Assembly (NCBI RefSeq): GCF_000247815.1
Contig: NC_021680.1
Coordinates: 5,931,431-5,995,430, forward strand
Length of the DNA stretch: 64,000 bases
Origin: Ficedula albicollis
Taxonomy: Eukaryota; Chordata; Aves; Passeriformes; Muscicapidae
Direction of reading: 5' to 3'
The position numbers and the translations under genes were made by a program. Position 1 is the stretch's first letter; each line of letters starts with the position of its first letter. This document shows positions 1 to 11,497 of this stretch, piece after piece. A model generated the notes under the pieces. The model did not search any database, had not been told where the DNA came from, and worked only from the letters and a program-made list of their open reading frames with translations.

Positions 1-581
1 TTGTTTGACGACCTCAGTAAAGTGCGGAGCCCATTGGTTTCTCACACTGTCACAGCAAGGAAGTCTATGCAGAGAATTTGGAAAGAGCTCTTGCTGTGTA
101 GGTGATGCTTCGGGTCAGTGATGAGGAATGTGTTATGGAGAACAGGTTAGAAAAGTTGGTATTCCTTGGAAAATACACAAAAAACACTGCTCAGAAGCCT
201 GGAGCAGAGCTAGGCTCGCCCCAGATAGAAGGAATATACAGAGAGGGAGGTCAGAAATTAATATACATTTTTAAAAAGCAAACTAAAACACACAAGTCAG
301 ACTCCTAAATTGGTTTTTAATTAGACTAAAGTTGCTGTATTCCACTACGGCTTAAACGCCAGTAAAAATATGGGATTAGTAGGAAAGAATCAAAGTGCCA
401 ATGGAAACTGGAATAAAGGTCTTAAATCCCTGCTTTTAAATACTCTTACAATAAAAGTCAAGACAGAACTGGCTAAGAAAGGAAAATATAAGGAATTTAA
501 AAAACCAAGAGAGCCCAGTCCTTTCCTTTACTAAAGTTGCCATCTCCATTCTAGGGCAAAGTGTCTCATGGCTTTAAGAGG
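1..581. other. Unique sequence, nothing recognised
   Basis: AT-rich sequence with short A/T runs. The only frame of note is a 68-codon one (102-308) with no recognisable domain. No splice-site-bounded exon, promoter or known repeat could be supported. Confidence 0.5.
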
Positions 582-628
582 TGAGCTTTAAGATCCCTCC
601 CAACCCAAACCAGTCTGGGATTCTATGA
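582..628 (+). mobile_element. CR1 LINE 3'-end fragment
   Basis: A short remnant of the extreme 3' end of a CR1 element in forward orientation. It has the diagnostic CCCTCCCAACCCAAACC stretch followed by GGGATTCTATGA, which matches the terminal ATTCTATGATTCTATG-type tail of avian CR1. It is severely 5' truncated, as is usual for CR1 insertions. Confidence 0.75.
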
Positions 629-1244
629 GGGAAATAATTTATTTTTTTTTTTGACTGAAACAACCTCTATGATACAGTATAATTTTATTCATAAAGAGCT
701 TTATCCTGCTTTAAAAAAATTCCATAGAGGAATATCATTTCCTCCCGTTGTTTCTATGGGATTAAAGCCTGGTTTCCACCCGTGTGCTCAGGAATGGAAG
801 CAAGAAGAGCTTTCCTCTGCACAGGCATGTATGAGGATTAAGCAAACCCTCCCCTGGACTGTGCTTAGTCTGCCCTGGAAGTTTTCTGGTGGAAATTGGC
901 AGAGCTCAGCTGAGCTTCCCAGGCTCCCAAATGAGCTACTCCATCTCCAACCAAATGAGATGCTTGACAGAGGAATTACTCTGGGAGCTCCTTGTCTGGG
1001 TGATCTGGAGTGCAGATTAGTCTGTCATAAAGGTGCTCTCTGGCCTGGAGATGGATGACAATACTCAGGGCACAATTAAGCTGCTTTATTGCCGTGTTAC
1101 CCATCAGTTGATTACCAGGGCAACATTTGTTGGTGGTGTTGTTACAAAGAGGGGACTTTTATTAGAGCTCTTGATTTAAATAATCTGCCCATTTGTGGTT
1201 ATGATGGAAAAACTATGTCCCCTCATTAAATCATAGTCTGAGAC
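629..1244. other. Unique sequence, nothing recognised
   Basis: It contains a T-rich run near 641-652 and a 135-codon open frame (651-1058, +) whose translation shows no family signature, signal peptide or coding-like composition. I treat that frame as chance. Confidence 0.45.
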
Positions 1245-1386
1245 GCCTTTCGCTGTCAGGCTCTGTTATGGTGTAGGGATAAAAGTGGATCTGATTATTA
1301 GTGAACCACTGATGTGCCTTTCGCTGCCAGGCTCTGTTATGGTGTAGGGATAGAAGTGGATCTGATTATTAGTGAACCACTGATGA
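1245..1386. repeat. Tandem duplication, 2 x 71 bp
   Basis: Copy one spans 1245-1315 and copy two 1316-1386. Both begin GCCTTTCGCTG and contain CTCTGTTATGGTGTAGGGAT; they differ at about three positions. This is a simple head-to-tail duplication of otherwise unique sequence. Confidence 0.9.
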
Positions 1387-1960
1387 ACACAAGGAGACTG
1401 GCAGCTAATGGCTGCTCCTAGGGCAGCACTACTCAAACACACCAGTTACAAATCAATCCTACACCACCACAATCACAAGAAGTCCCGTGGCAGCAGCGAT
1501 GTCCCAAAACCTCCACGGCTCCAGGGTCAGGTACAGACACAGGGACCCTTTCTCCTGGCTCTGGCAATTTGTGTGCCTCCCTCACACTGTGCCCTTTTCC
1601 ACGCTTTCCTCACAGAGGGAGGCTTTTAGGATATAGGTCCTTTGAATTCCAAAGGGCTCACCTTTTGGATCTTAATGCACTGTGCTTGGAAATATGTCCC
1701 TGGAAAAGAAAATAATCATTCCTGGTACAAAAAAAACAGACCCCAGGCTCATTTCCTTGCTGCTCCCATCCATTTCATAATATCCTCATGGTGATTCAGT
1801 CTCCAGCTTTGTAAACCAGTCTCAAGGTTGTTTAGCTTCATGTCATGCTCTTCTTTTGGGAGACTGTGCTCTCCACCCACCTGCAGGGGGGTCCTGGGAA
1901 GGGCTGGTGGTGTTCCCCTTGGAACAGCACCACTCAGCTGGAGTCAAGAAGGGAAATTGG
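1387..1960. other. Unique sequence, nothing recognised
   Basis: It holds an ACACCACCACAATCAC-type simple stretch near 1461 and otherwise unique sequence. Short frames on both strands show no recognisable product. Confidence 0.45.
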
Positions 1961-2093
1961 CAGTGAGCTTCTCTGGGCACCCTGTGCCAGGGCCTCCCTG
2001 TACCCACAGCCAAGAATTTCTTCCCAATATCCCATCTAAGCTTCTGACAGTTTGAAGCCATTCTCCCTTGTCTTGACACTCCAGGCCCTTGCC
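1961..2093 (-). mobile_element. CR1 LINE fragment (outer element)
   Basis: The reverse complement of CR1 3'-region sequence is seen: CTTCTCTGGGCACCCTGTG, then a CCCAATATCCCATCTAA equivalent, then CCATTCTCCCTTGTCTTG. The 3' terminus is missing. It stops where a second CR1 3' end begins at about 2095, so the two form a nested or abutting pair. Confidence 0.85.
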
Positions 2094-2502
2094 CACAGAA
2101 TCCCAGAATCATTAAGGCTGGAAAGACCTTCCCAGACCATCAAGTGCAGCCTGTGCCCCATCCCCACCGTGTCCCCAGCCCACAGCTCTGAGTGCCGTGT
2201 CCATTCCTGGGACACCTCCAGGGATGGGCACTCCAAACCTTCCTGGGCAGCCCCTGACAGTGTCTGACCACTCTTTCTGTGAAGAAATTCCTCCTGGTGT
2301 CCAGCCTGACCCTCCCCTGGCACAGCTTGAGGCCATTTCCTGGGCCATTCCCTCTCACCCTGTCCCTGTTCCTGGGAGCAGAGCCCAAACTCCCCCAGCT
2401 GCCCCCTCCTGTCAGGGAGCTGTGCAGAGCCAGAAGGTTCCCCCTGAGCCTCCTTTTCTCCAGACTAAACAACCCCAAATTCCCTCTACAGTCCTCCTGT
2501 AA
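2094..2502 (-). mobile_element. CR1 LINE fragment, 3' end present
   Basis: It begins with the inverted CR1 terminus (CAGAATCCCAGAATCATTAA), followed by GGCTGGAAAGACCTTCC and the internal CR1 landmarks CCTCCAGGGATGGGCACTCC and GAGCCTCCTTTTCTCCAG. It is a different, older-looking subfamily from the fragment it abuts; 63211-63635 resembles it closely. There is no intact reading frame, so it is a dead copy. Confidence 0.88.
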
Positions 2503-4611
2503 GCCCAAGAACCTTTCTCAGCAATCTTATTACATGGATGGAAAACAACTCCTTTTTTCGAGAATAATTGTCTTTATCTTTTGCCTACCAGCTATAAGCC
2601 CTACTTTTAGCTTACTCTTTTTCTTATTCACTTTTTGATGTAACAGTTCAACGAGGGTTTAAATTCCTTTTCCCATGCAGCCCTTTCATCATGCTTCTAA
2701 TTACCTCGCCTAATTGCTCTGAACTGGTATGAGCCTGTAATTCTTTAAAATTATTTTCTTTAATTACAATTCTTACCAAAGAAAATGTCAGTGAAATACA
2801 TCTTACTGAAACAAAACAAAACAAAACAAAACAAAACAAAACCAACAAACCACAAAAAAAGAAAAAACAAACCAAAAAAACACTGAAAATACATTTTCCA
2901 GCATTTTGGACAGTTTGACACACCTTATCTTCACTCTGAGTTTGTCCAAAGTTATGCAGAACCACATGCAAAAAAGGGCAAAAATGTACAAAATATTAAA
3001 ATAAGAAGAAGGATGGAGAGGATTGCATGTGGCATATTCTCTGAACCTCCGTGTCAATATTTTTCCTCTTTGAAGTGCAAATGCCATCCTCTGTGAGGGA
3101 ACAACGTCTTCATTGTGCTAATGCAAGTCATTGAATAGGTTTGAGAATCAATGGATGTTAATTGGGTGTGAACAAAGCACTTGACATTTCCAAAACAGGA
3201 CCTGTGGATGAAAATCAGCAACTGCTTCTTTTATATCAGCAGAAGACATGTTGATTTTTTTTTTTTTTAATCTAGGAAATGTTTTCATAATTCTGCAACC
3301 AAACTTCAGCAGTGAGAGATGCTCACATGGGGGTAAGAGAGTTGTGATTATAATTTAGGATGACATTAGAGAAATTCCACTGTAAGATACAGGTGACTGA
3401 CAAAAATTTTTAAAAAAGAATGTTTAAAAATTCGACTTCAAATTGAAGCGCTGAAAAGAGGTGCCTTGTTCAAGATTAACATAGCCTTGTGTTCTGGAAA
3501 TTTGATGGTGCCAAAGTGGTTTATATTTACATTTTAAAATGGAACCAAAGAGATTTTCTATTTAAGTTTGTGAACAACTGAAGTGTTGTCTTTTTCCATA
3601 ACCCAACACATTGCCTGAGATTACTCCAATACAAATCCCCAGAAGGGAAAAATCATTTGTTTAATGACAGTGAAACTCTGAGGACTGAAGCATCTTTATG
3701 TACATGTACTGGCTCATTTATTGCCTTGCAAGCCTTAGCCTCAGCTTTTCCATTAGCCCCCAGCACAACAAATGACATCATTTCTATTTTCCAGGATATT
3801 TTGGCTGCCACTGATCTGCAGCACAGTCACTCTATGAAAGGTGAATGTCACCCCTCATCGATATGCTTTGCAATTTAATTAATTTCTCAGCAGTGTAATA
3901 ATTAGGCAACAGGAGTAGCCTGGATGTTCCATAAATGAGATGAGAAATGGATAAAAACTTCCCCTTCCTCAGCGACCCAAGGCCATGCATGAGGATGGTG
4001 CCAGTTTCTTCTAAGGAACACCAGAAGAGGCAGCTCAGCAAATGCCCAGAGCTTGCTGGGTTGGACATTGGGTTTTGTCCTATCTAATGACCAGATTCCA
4101 CCCTGTGGATTGGAGAATCTGCTGCTAAACCAGGAAAAACAACACCATGCTGAGAGGGAGGAGTCTAGCCTTCAGTGCTGGGGAAAGAACAGAAGCCAAA
4201 AGGTGAGAAACCTTCCATGAAAGACAAGTTCAGCCCAATCCATGCCCCTCTGATGAGCAGAGACTCTGAAAACACTCACTGTCCACCATCAGGGCAATTC
4301 TTTCTAGCACAAGCTTTATTTTTTAGGAGAGAAGTGCTGGAAACAGCAGGTTGAAAGGGAGTTAAAGTTTTTATTGTCGTGGCCATACATCTCCTGCAAT
4401 GACTGCAAACAGGGCCTTGAAACCAGACTCCATCTCCAAAAGAGACTCACAACTGAGGGGCAGGGAGCAATGGAGAAAGTGTCCTGGGCTAATGTGGTCA
4501 TGTCAAGACCACAAAAGCTGTAGGATTATAGTTCTTCAATACCTGGGATATGCTCTAATCCAAAATTCCCAACATTATGGGGCTCTCAAAGGGAAATCAT
4601 TGAATGACAAA
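2503..4611. other. Unique AT-rich sequence
   Basis: About 2.1 kb with no recognised gene. It contains an (AAAAC)n run at 2811-2840 and T runs at 2566 and 3247-3268. No frame longer than 107 codons occurs, and none shows a domain. Confidence 0.5.
2811..2840. repeat. (AAAAC)n microsatellite
   Basis: About six pentanucleotide units, decaying downstream into imperfect AACAAACC and A-rich sequence to about 2880. Confidence 0.9.
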
Positions 4612-4822
4612 ACCACAAAATGGTCTGGCTTGGAAGGAATCTTGAAGTCCATCTCACCATACCCCTCCTATGGGCAGGGACATCTCCACTATCCCAGATG
4701 CTCCAAGCCCCATCCAGCCTAGCCCTGGACACTTCCAGGGATCCAGGGACAGCCACAGCTTCTCTGGGCACCCTGTGCCAGGGCCAACCCACCCTCACAG
4801 GGTATAATTTCCCCCTAATCAT
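4612..4822 (-). mobile_element. CR1 LINE 3' fragment
   Basis: The reverse-oriented CR1 3' part shows GGTCTGGCTTGGAAGGAATC, CCTATGGGCAGGGACATC, CACTTCCAGGGATCCAGGGA and CTTCTCTGGGCACCCTGTG in canonical order. It is truncated at its 5' side near the TAATTTCC position. Confidence 0.88.
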
Positions 4823-5535
4823 AGTTTTCTTATTTACATAGCTGGATTAATGTGAATCCACAGGGATAAATCAGCACAGCTCAAGTCAGTCACCCCTTCA
4901 GACAAAAAATAAAATAATTAAAGATAAATGAAAAAATCTTTCTTGTTTATTTGGGATCAGCTTTATCTAAGTTTTCTTCTAGGACTCAATTTGAGTGCCT
5001 CAGTGGTTTTCCATCCTGGAGACTCTCGGCACAAAACAAATGTGGTTGTTTGTTTGTTTGTGTCTTTTTTGTCTGAGGTTGCAGTGAGCATTTTAGTGCT
5101 TCTTGCATGGCAGACTGACCCCAAAGCTAACAGAGAACAATTTTAAGAGCTGCTTTCATTGTTTTAAGCAGGATGTAAATAAACATGAAGTGCTTGGACA
5201 ATTGGTTCTTGAGTTCTAAGGGAAATGAAAAAGATTGTGCTCAAGTGAGAGGGTCCTCTCGTCACACTCAGACTGTGTCCTGCTAAAACAATAAACCCAG
5301 GGGGGGCTGCTGTGGAATCCCTGTTGTTCCATGATTACCACAGCCTTGAAGCACAGCCCAGGCTGGAAGGAGCACAGACAGGACATGGGAAGCAAAGCCA
5401 GTCAGACAGACACAGCCACCACAGCTGGGAGGGGAAACAGCAGTCATTAGGAAATCACTGTGGTGTGGAACGACTCCCTAATTGCTCCTTCTGGTTTTGC
5501 TAGATTCCCTGGAGTGCTGGAAGTCTCAAGACTGC
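4823..5535. other. Unique sequence, nothing recognised
   Basis: It contains a short GTTT-type repeat (about 5043-5062) and no supported gene or transposon. The 60-70 codon frames here have no recognisable features. Confidence 0.45.
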
Positions 5536-5574
5536 AAAAAAAAAAAAAAAAAAAAAAAAAAACCGGGGGGGGGG

Positions 5575-5615
<41 letters not shown>
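5536..5615. repeat. A27 - CC G11 C - A39 composite homopolymer
   Basis: A run of 27 A (5536-5562), CC, 11 G (5565-5575), C, then 39 A (5577-5615). It is a small-scale analogue of the A-G-A structure at 31221-31488. Homopolymer lengths in assembled data are unreliable. Confidence 0.9.
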
Positions 5616-5616
<1 letters not shown>

Positions 5617-5802
5617 CCAAACCCAAAGAAGTTGGTAGCAGTGCTGCACGGATGGTGTGTGTTCAGGCTGCTGCACAGGTTCTGGCAGCCTATTGTCAGC
5701 TGATAAGAACCTACTTTAGTGCTGTGCTTGCCTTCAAAATAAGCCTGTGAGGATACCTAAAAATGGCACACAAACTATGGTGTTGAGGAGCTAGCAGAAA
5801 AG

Positions 5803-6034
5803 TCATAGAATCATGGAATGGTTTTAGCTGAAGAAGACCTCAAAGCTCATCTCATTGCACCCCCTGCCATGGGCAGGGACACCTTCCACTAGCCCAGGTT
5901 GCTGCAAGCTCATCCAGCCTGACCTTGGGCACTGCCAGGGATCCAGGGGCAGCCACAGCTTCTCTGGGCACCCTGTGCCAGGACCTCACCACCCTCACAG
6001 GGTAGAATTTCCTCATAATAATAGAATTTCCTCC
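5803..6034 (-). mobile_element. CR1 LINE 3' fragment (left of gap)
   Basis: It starts at the inverted CR1 terminus TCATAGAATCATGGAATGG and runs through CCATGGGCAGGGACACCTTC and CTTCTCTGGGCACCCTGTG to CACAGGGTAGAATTTCC. It is interrupted by the N gap and continues as 6768-6921. Confidence 0.92.
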
Positions 6035-6767
6035 NNNNNNNNNNNNNNNNNNNNNNNNNNNNNNNNNNNNNNNNNNNNNNNNNNNNNNNNNNNNNNNNNN
6101 NNNNNNNNNNNNNNNNNNNNNNNNNNNNNNNNNNNNNNNNNNNNNNNNNNNNNNNNNNNNNNNNNNNNNNNNNNNNNNNNNNNNNNNNNNNNNNNNNNNN
6201 NNNNNNNNNNNNNNNNNNNNNNNNNNNNNNNNNNNNNNNNNNNNNNNNNNNNNNNNNNNNNNNNNNNNNNNNNNNNNNNNNNNNNNNNNNNNNNNNNNNN
6301 NNNNNNNNNNNNNNNNNNNNNNNNNNNNNNNNNNNNNNNNNNNNNNNNNNNNNNNNNNNNNNNNNNNNNNNNNNNNNNNNNNNNNNNNNNNNNNNNNNNN
6401 NNNNNNNNNNNNNNNNNNNNNNNNNNNNNNNNNNNNNNNNNNNNNNNNNNNNNNNNNNNNNNNNNNNNNNNNNNNNNNNNNNNNNNNNNNNNNNNNNNNN
6501 NNNNNNNNNNNNNNNNNNNNNNNNNNNNNNNNNNNNNNNNNNNNNNNNNNNNNNNNNNNNNNNNNNNNNNNNNNNNNNNNNNNNNNNNNNNNNNNNNNNN
6601 NNNNNNNNNNNNNNNNNNNNNNNNNNNNNNNNNNNNNNNNNNNNNNNNNNNNNNNNNNNNNNNNNNNNNNNNNNNNNNNNNNNNNNNNNNNNNNNNNNNN
6701 NNNNNNNNNNNNNNNNNNNNNNNNNNNNNNNNNNNNNNNNNNNNNNNNNNNNNNNNNNNNNNNNNNN
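6035..6767. other. Assembly gap (733 N)
   Basis: A run of 733 undetermined bases inside a CR1 element. The sequence immediately before it (5973-6021) and after it (6768-6816) is the same ~49 bp, so the flanking contigs may in fact overlap. Open frames crossing it are meaningless. Confidence 0.99.
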
Positions 6768-6817
6768 CTGTGCCAGGACCTCACCACCCTCACAGGGTAG
6801 AATTTCCTCATAATAAT
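6768..6817 (-). mobile_element. CR1 LINE fragment (right of gap)
   Basis: It repeats CTGTGCCAGGACCTCACC through CTCATAATAAT, identical to 5973-6021, and runs into the hexanucleotide array. It is either the same CR1 copy assembled twice or a true partial duplication. Confidence 0.85.
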
Positions 6818-6921
6818 CTAAATCTAAATCTAAATCTAAATCTAAATCTAAATCTAAATCTAAATCTAAATCTAAATCTAAATCTAAATCTAAATCTAAA
6901 TCTAAATCTAAATCTAAATCT
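6818..6921. repeat. (CTAAAT)n hexanucleotide microsatellite, ~17 units
   Basis: A perfect CTAAAT array starting exactly where CR1 normally reads TAATCTAAATCTACCC. The inference is that replication slippage expanded the CTAAATCT motif inside the CR1 element. It is not the vertebrate telomere unit. Confidence 0.93.
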
Positions 6922-9158
6922 GCCTTCTCAATAAGTATTAATCAGAACAAGAAGAATTAGCAGAACTAATGTGACCCAAGGTCTTTTAATGAACTAAACC
7001 TCCTCAGTAGTTCACCTTGTTTGGGTATGTGATGAGCTATGGCTGCTGCAGGTGGCTGTGGCAGGACCAGCTGGGGAATCCGTGGTGTAAATATAGAGAG
7101 ATGGGAACCATGGAGTTCCTGAAAAACAAAGAACTTTTAGGGTAAAATAACAAACTTAGAAACTGCATGGTACAAGGGGCAACTTCCAAAAACCTCCAAA
7201 CACGGAAAGCACAGAGGTGGGAGTGGAGGGCACAGGATCTAATCAATAACAAGGATAAAGGAAAAAAAACATATATGCAGCTGGCAGCCAACCAACCATA
7301 TATCAAACCAGGAACAACACTTTATTTGTAACAAACTGGTTAATATGTTAGTTCCCATGAGACAACTCTTCTTTCTATTCTCTTGCCATGATGTAAAGGA
7401 TGTCCTTCCTCCTAGCTAGGTGTCTCCCAGAGTTTGAAACTGAAGCTCTCTGCATCTGCAGGTGAAGCCAGCTCCCTGCCCACCCCAATTTCCACAATGA
7501 ACTTTCCTAAAAAAAAACCCAGAGAAAGTCATCCCTGTGCCCCAAAACTTCAAAAATCAGCAAAATCTGGGTCACCATGAGGGCAAAGCCATGTGGAGGA
7601 ATCCATCCTCTATTCTCTCAGTGTCCTTTGAGAATAGCAACACATAATGGCTAAAATTAGCCCAAGTAATTTATCTGGATTTTCAAATGCATCTTGTTGA
7701 GTTCCCTGGGGAACACTCAACTCAGCAGCCTTTCAAGAAGAGGTAAAATAGCAGAAAGGAATGATTTACTTTAATCACCCGAAAAAAACAGAGCTCTTGG
7801 GAGCTGCAGAATTTCCATACTCAGACAGAAATGTACAGACTTAATTGTTTTTTATGAGGGGAGGAGCACCAAGGTAGCAAAGTTTGCCAATTATTTGGGT
7901 AAGTTCAGATGAAAGGAGACACATTAAAGCAATTCAAAGGGATCCAGCAAGTCTGGGTGAGCAGGAGGGGCACTGGCTCCTGGGCAGGTGCTGCTGATGC
8001 AATGAAGACTTGGAGCTATTCAGACACATCCCTGTAAACAGAAGAAGGAACCATTATTCGGAGGAAGGAAGATTGGGGGAATTTATTAATTTTTATTTTC
8101 TAGCTCGCTTGCTTGCTCATTGAAATGAGGTGTTGTGCCACACACTATACTTAAATGGTCAACGCTTTTAAAACCTATTTTCAGCTATTGCCTGCCTTTA
8201 AATATATTACAGACTTTCCACTCAATGACCAACTTGTCACATCTTGGGTTTCCTTGGATCCTCCTCTCACTGCTTGGATCCTCTCCGGGTGAGTGACACA
8301 ACACAACACAGCACATTCCTGCAGAGAGGAGGAGGGATTTGTCTGCAAGACCCCTCAGGAGAGCAGGCTGAACTCCCAGCAGCTCCCAGTCGAGGGCTGT
8401 GTGAGGGCAGCACCAAAAACCCCAGTCCTTTTCACCACTGGATTGATGCTGCACTTTGCTGAATAAAATACACAGCACCAACTGCTTGGAGCTGAGATAT
8501 GGAAAACCAGGAGTGATGAACAGCATCAAAACACACCACATTCACAGGGCTCTTAAGCCCCAACCTTCTAATATTTCTAAACAATCAAATTCCTGTGCTT
8601 AGCAAGGTTCAGGGCTTTGTACTTTTCCAACAAAGTTGCCAGCAAAAGCTGGGAGATGGGAGGAATTTCGTACACCGGGTACTCAGAAAAATGTATTTGC
8701 AATTCCTCTGCTGCCATCTACCCTCAGAAATGTCTTTGTGCAGCCAGGCTGGTCCTATCCACAAAGTTTGAAAGTCATTAACCAAACTCTAAACCCTGCA
8801 AAGAAAAGGTCTTAAAAACAGGCAGCTGTGTTCATTTGCATTTTCTTAAAGACGTTTTTGAAAATACCTAAAATAACACTGAAATAAAAAAATAAAAGGG
8901 TGACTTGAAGCATCACCTCTCACAAGGAAACTCCCCAGATAAAAAACAATTGCAGGCATTTACACATAAAATGCTTTCTTTTTAAAAGCAGAGACAACAT
9001 GTTTGATTCTGAGGACGTGCAAAGAAATTTTGGTCTGATGAATGTTGGCAGTAACAAAAAGGTTTGTGAATTTTCTCTGTGATTTCATTGCCTCCTTCAA
9101 TTTGTCCCTTGTTCGTGTTGTGCTCAGGCTCTGCGAGAAGACTGTATGAAAAACTCAG

Positions 9159-9160
<2 letters not shown>
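6922..9160. other. Unique sequence, nothing recognised
   Basis: About 2.2 kb of AT-rich sequence. A 118-codon minus frame (8185-8541) has no recognisable domain. No known repeat was recognised. Confidence 0.45.

Positions 9161-9204
<44 letters not shown>
9161..9204. repeat. T44 homopolymer
   Basis: 44 consecutive T immediately before the 48-bp minisatellite. Read on the minus strand it is a poly(A) run directly after the array. Confidence 0.93.
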
Positions 9205-11497
9205 CCTCTCAGGTGGTTCTGTGTGGGTTTAATCCCCTCCATCCCACCCTGCCCTCTCAGGTGGTTCTGTGTGGGTTTAATCCCCTCCATCCCACCCTGC
9301 CCTCTCAGGTGATTCTGTGTGGGTTTAATCCCCTCCATCCCACCCTGCCCTCTCAGGTGGTTCTGTGTGGGTTTAATCCCCTCCATCCCACCCTGCCCTC
9401 TCAGGTGGTTCTGTGTGGGTTTAATCCCCTCCATCCCACCCTGCCCTCTCAGGTGGTTCTGTGTGGGTTTAATCCCCTCCATCCCACCCTGCCCTCTCAG
9501 GTGGTTCTGTGTGGGTTTAATCCCCTCCATCCCACCCTGCCCTCTCAGGTGGTTCTGTGTGGGTTTAATCCCCTCCATCCCACCCTGCCCTCTCAGGTGG
9601 TTCTGTGTGGGTTTAATCCCCTCCATCCCACCCTGCCCTCTCAGGTGGTTCTGTGTGGGTTTAATCCCCTCCATCCCACCCTGCCCTCTCAGGTGATTCT
9701 GTGTGGGTTTAATCCCCTCCATCCCACCCTGCCCTCTCAGGTGGTTCTGTGTGGGTTTAATCCCCTCCATCCCACCCTGCCCTCTCAGGTGGTTCTGTGT
9801 GGGTTTAATCCCCTCCATCCCACCCTGCCCTCTCAGGTGGTTCTGTGTGGGTTTAATCCCCTCCATCCCACCCTGCCCTCTCAGGTGGTTCTGTGTGGGT
9901 TTAATCCCCTCCATCCCACCCTGCCCTCTCAGGTGGTTCTGTGTGGGTTTAATCCCCTCCATCCCACCCTGCCCTCTCAGGTGGTTCTGTGTGGGTTTAA
10001 TCCCCTCCATCCCACCCTGCCCTCTCAGGTGGTTCTGTGTGGGTTTAATCCCCTCCATCCCACCCTGCCCTCTCAGGTGATTCTGTGTGGGTTTAATCCC
10101 CTCCATCCCACCCTGCCCTCTCAGGTGGTTCTGTGTGGGTTTAATCCCCTCCATCCCACCCTGCCCTCTCAGGTGGTTCTGTGTGGGTTTAATCCCCTCC
10201 ATCCCACCCTGCCCTCTCAGGTGGTTCTGTGTGGGTTTAATCCCCTCCATCCCACCCTGCCCTCTCAGGTGGTTCTGTGTGGGTTTAATCCCCTCCATCC
10301 CACCCTGCCCTCTCAGGTGGTTCTGTGTGGGTTTAATCCCCTCCATCCCACCCTGCCCTCTCAGGTGGTTCTGTGTGGGTTTAATCCCCTCCATCCCACC
10401 CTGCCCTCTCAGGTGGTTCTGTGTGGGTTTAATCCCCTCCATCCCACCCTGCCCTCTCAGGTGGTTCTGTGTGGGTTTAATCCCCTCCATCCCACCCTGC
10501 CCTCTCAGGTGGTTCTGTGTGGGTTTAATCCCCTCCATCCCACCCTGCCCTCTCAGGTGGTTCTGTGTGGGTTTAATCCCCTCCATCCCACCCTGCCCTC
10601 TCAGGTGGTTCTGTGTGGGTTTAATCCCCTCCATCCCACCCTGCCCTCTCAGGTGGTTCTGTGTGGGTTTAGTCCCCTCCATCCCACCCTGCCCTCTCAG
10701 GTGGTTCTGTGTGGGTTTAGTCCCCTCCATCCCACCCTGCCCTCTCAGGTGGTTCTGTGTGGGTTTAGTCCCCTCCATCCCACCCTGCCCTCTCAGGTGG
10801 TTCTGTGTGGGTTTAGTCCCCTCCATCCCACCCTGCCCTCTCAGGTGGTTCTGTGTGGGTTTAGTCCCCTCCATCCCACCCTGCCCTCTCAGGTGGTTCT
10901 GTGTGGGTTTAGTCCCCTCCATCCCACCCTGCCCTCTCAGGTGGTTCTGTGTGGGTTTAGTCCCCTCCATCCCACCCTGCCCTCTCAGGTGGTTCTGTGT
11001 GGGTTTAGTCCCCTCCATCCCACCCTGCCCTCTCAGGTGGTTCTGTGTGGGTTTAGTCCCCTCCATCCCACCCTGCCCTCTCAGGTGGTTCTGTGTGGGT
11101 TTAGTCCCCTCCATCCCACCCTGCCCTCTCAGGTGGTTCTGTGTGGGTTTAGTCCCCTCCATCCCACCCTGCCCTCTCAGGTGGTTCTGTGTGGGTTTAG
11201 TCCCCTCCATCCCACCCTGCCCTCTCAGGTGGTTCTGTGTGGGTTTAGTCCCCTCCATCCCACCCTGCCCTCTCAGGTGGTTCTGTGTGGGTTTAGTCCC
11301 CTCCATCCCACCCTGCCCTCTCAGGTGGTTCTGTGTGGGTTTAGTCCCCTCCATCCCACCCTGCCCTCTCAGGTGGTTCTGTGTGGGTTTAGTCCCCTCC
11401 ATCCCACCCTGCCCTCTCAGGTGGTTCTGTGTGGGTTTAGTCCCCTCCATCCCACCCTGCCCTCTCAGGTGGTTCTGTGTGGGTTTAATCCCCTCCT
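9205..11497. repeat. 48-bp minisatellite, ~48 tandem units
   Basis: The unit starts CTCTCAGGTGGTTCTG, continues GTGGGTTTAATCCCC and ends CATCCCACCCTGCC. Units are almost identical. Counted at the AAT/AGT position there are 30 TTAATCC units (9231-10623), 17 TTAGTCC units (10671-11439), then one final TTAATCC unit, truncated after CCCCTCC. Three units carry GGTGATTCTG instead of GGTGGTTCTG (11th-12th base of the unit) at 9311, 9695 and 10079, exactly 384 bp (8 units) apart. Because 48 is divisible by three and the unit lacks stops in several frames, it yields artificial open frames of 770-820 codons on both strands. I do not call these genes. Confidence 0.97.

Noticed and set aside
6818..6921. 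Interstitial telomeric repeat
   Set aside because: The unit is CTAAAT, not CCCTAA/TTAGGG, and it sits in frame with a CR1 internal motif.
5852..6934. 319- and 359-codon frames across 5852-6934
   Set aside because: They read through 733 undetermined bases plus CR1 and a hexanucleotide array.
9205..11497. CRISPR-like array
   Set aside because: The units are contiguous with no unique spacers, and the host is a vertebrate. It is a minisatellite.
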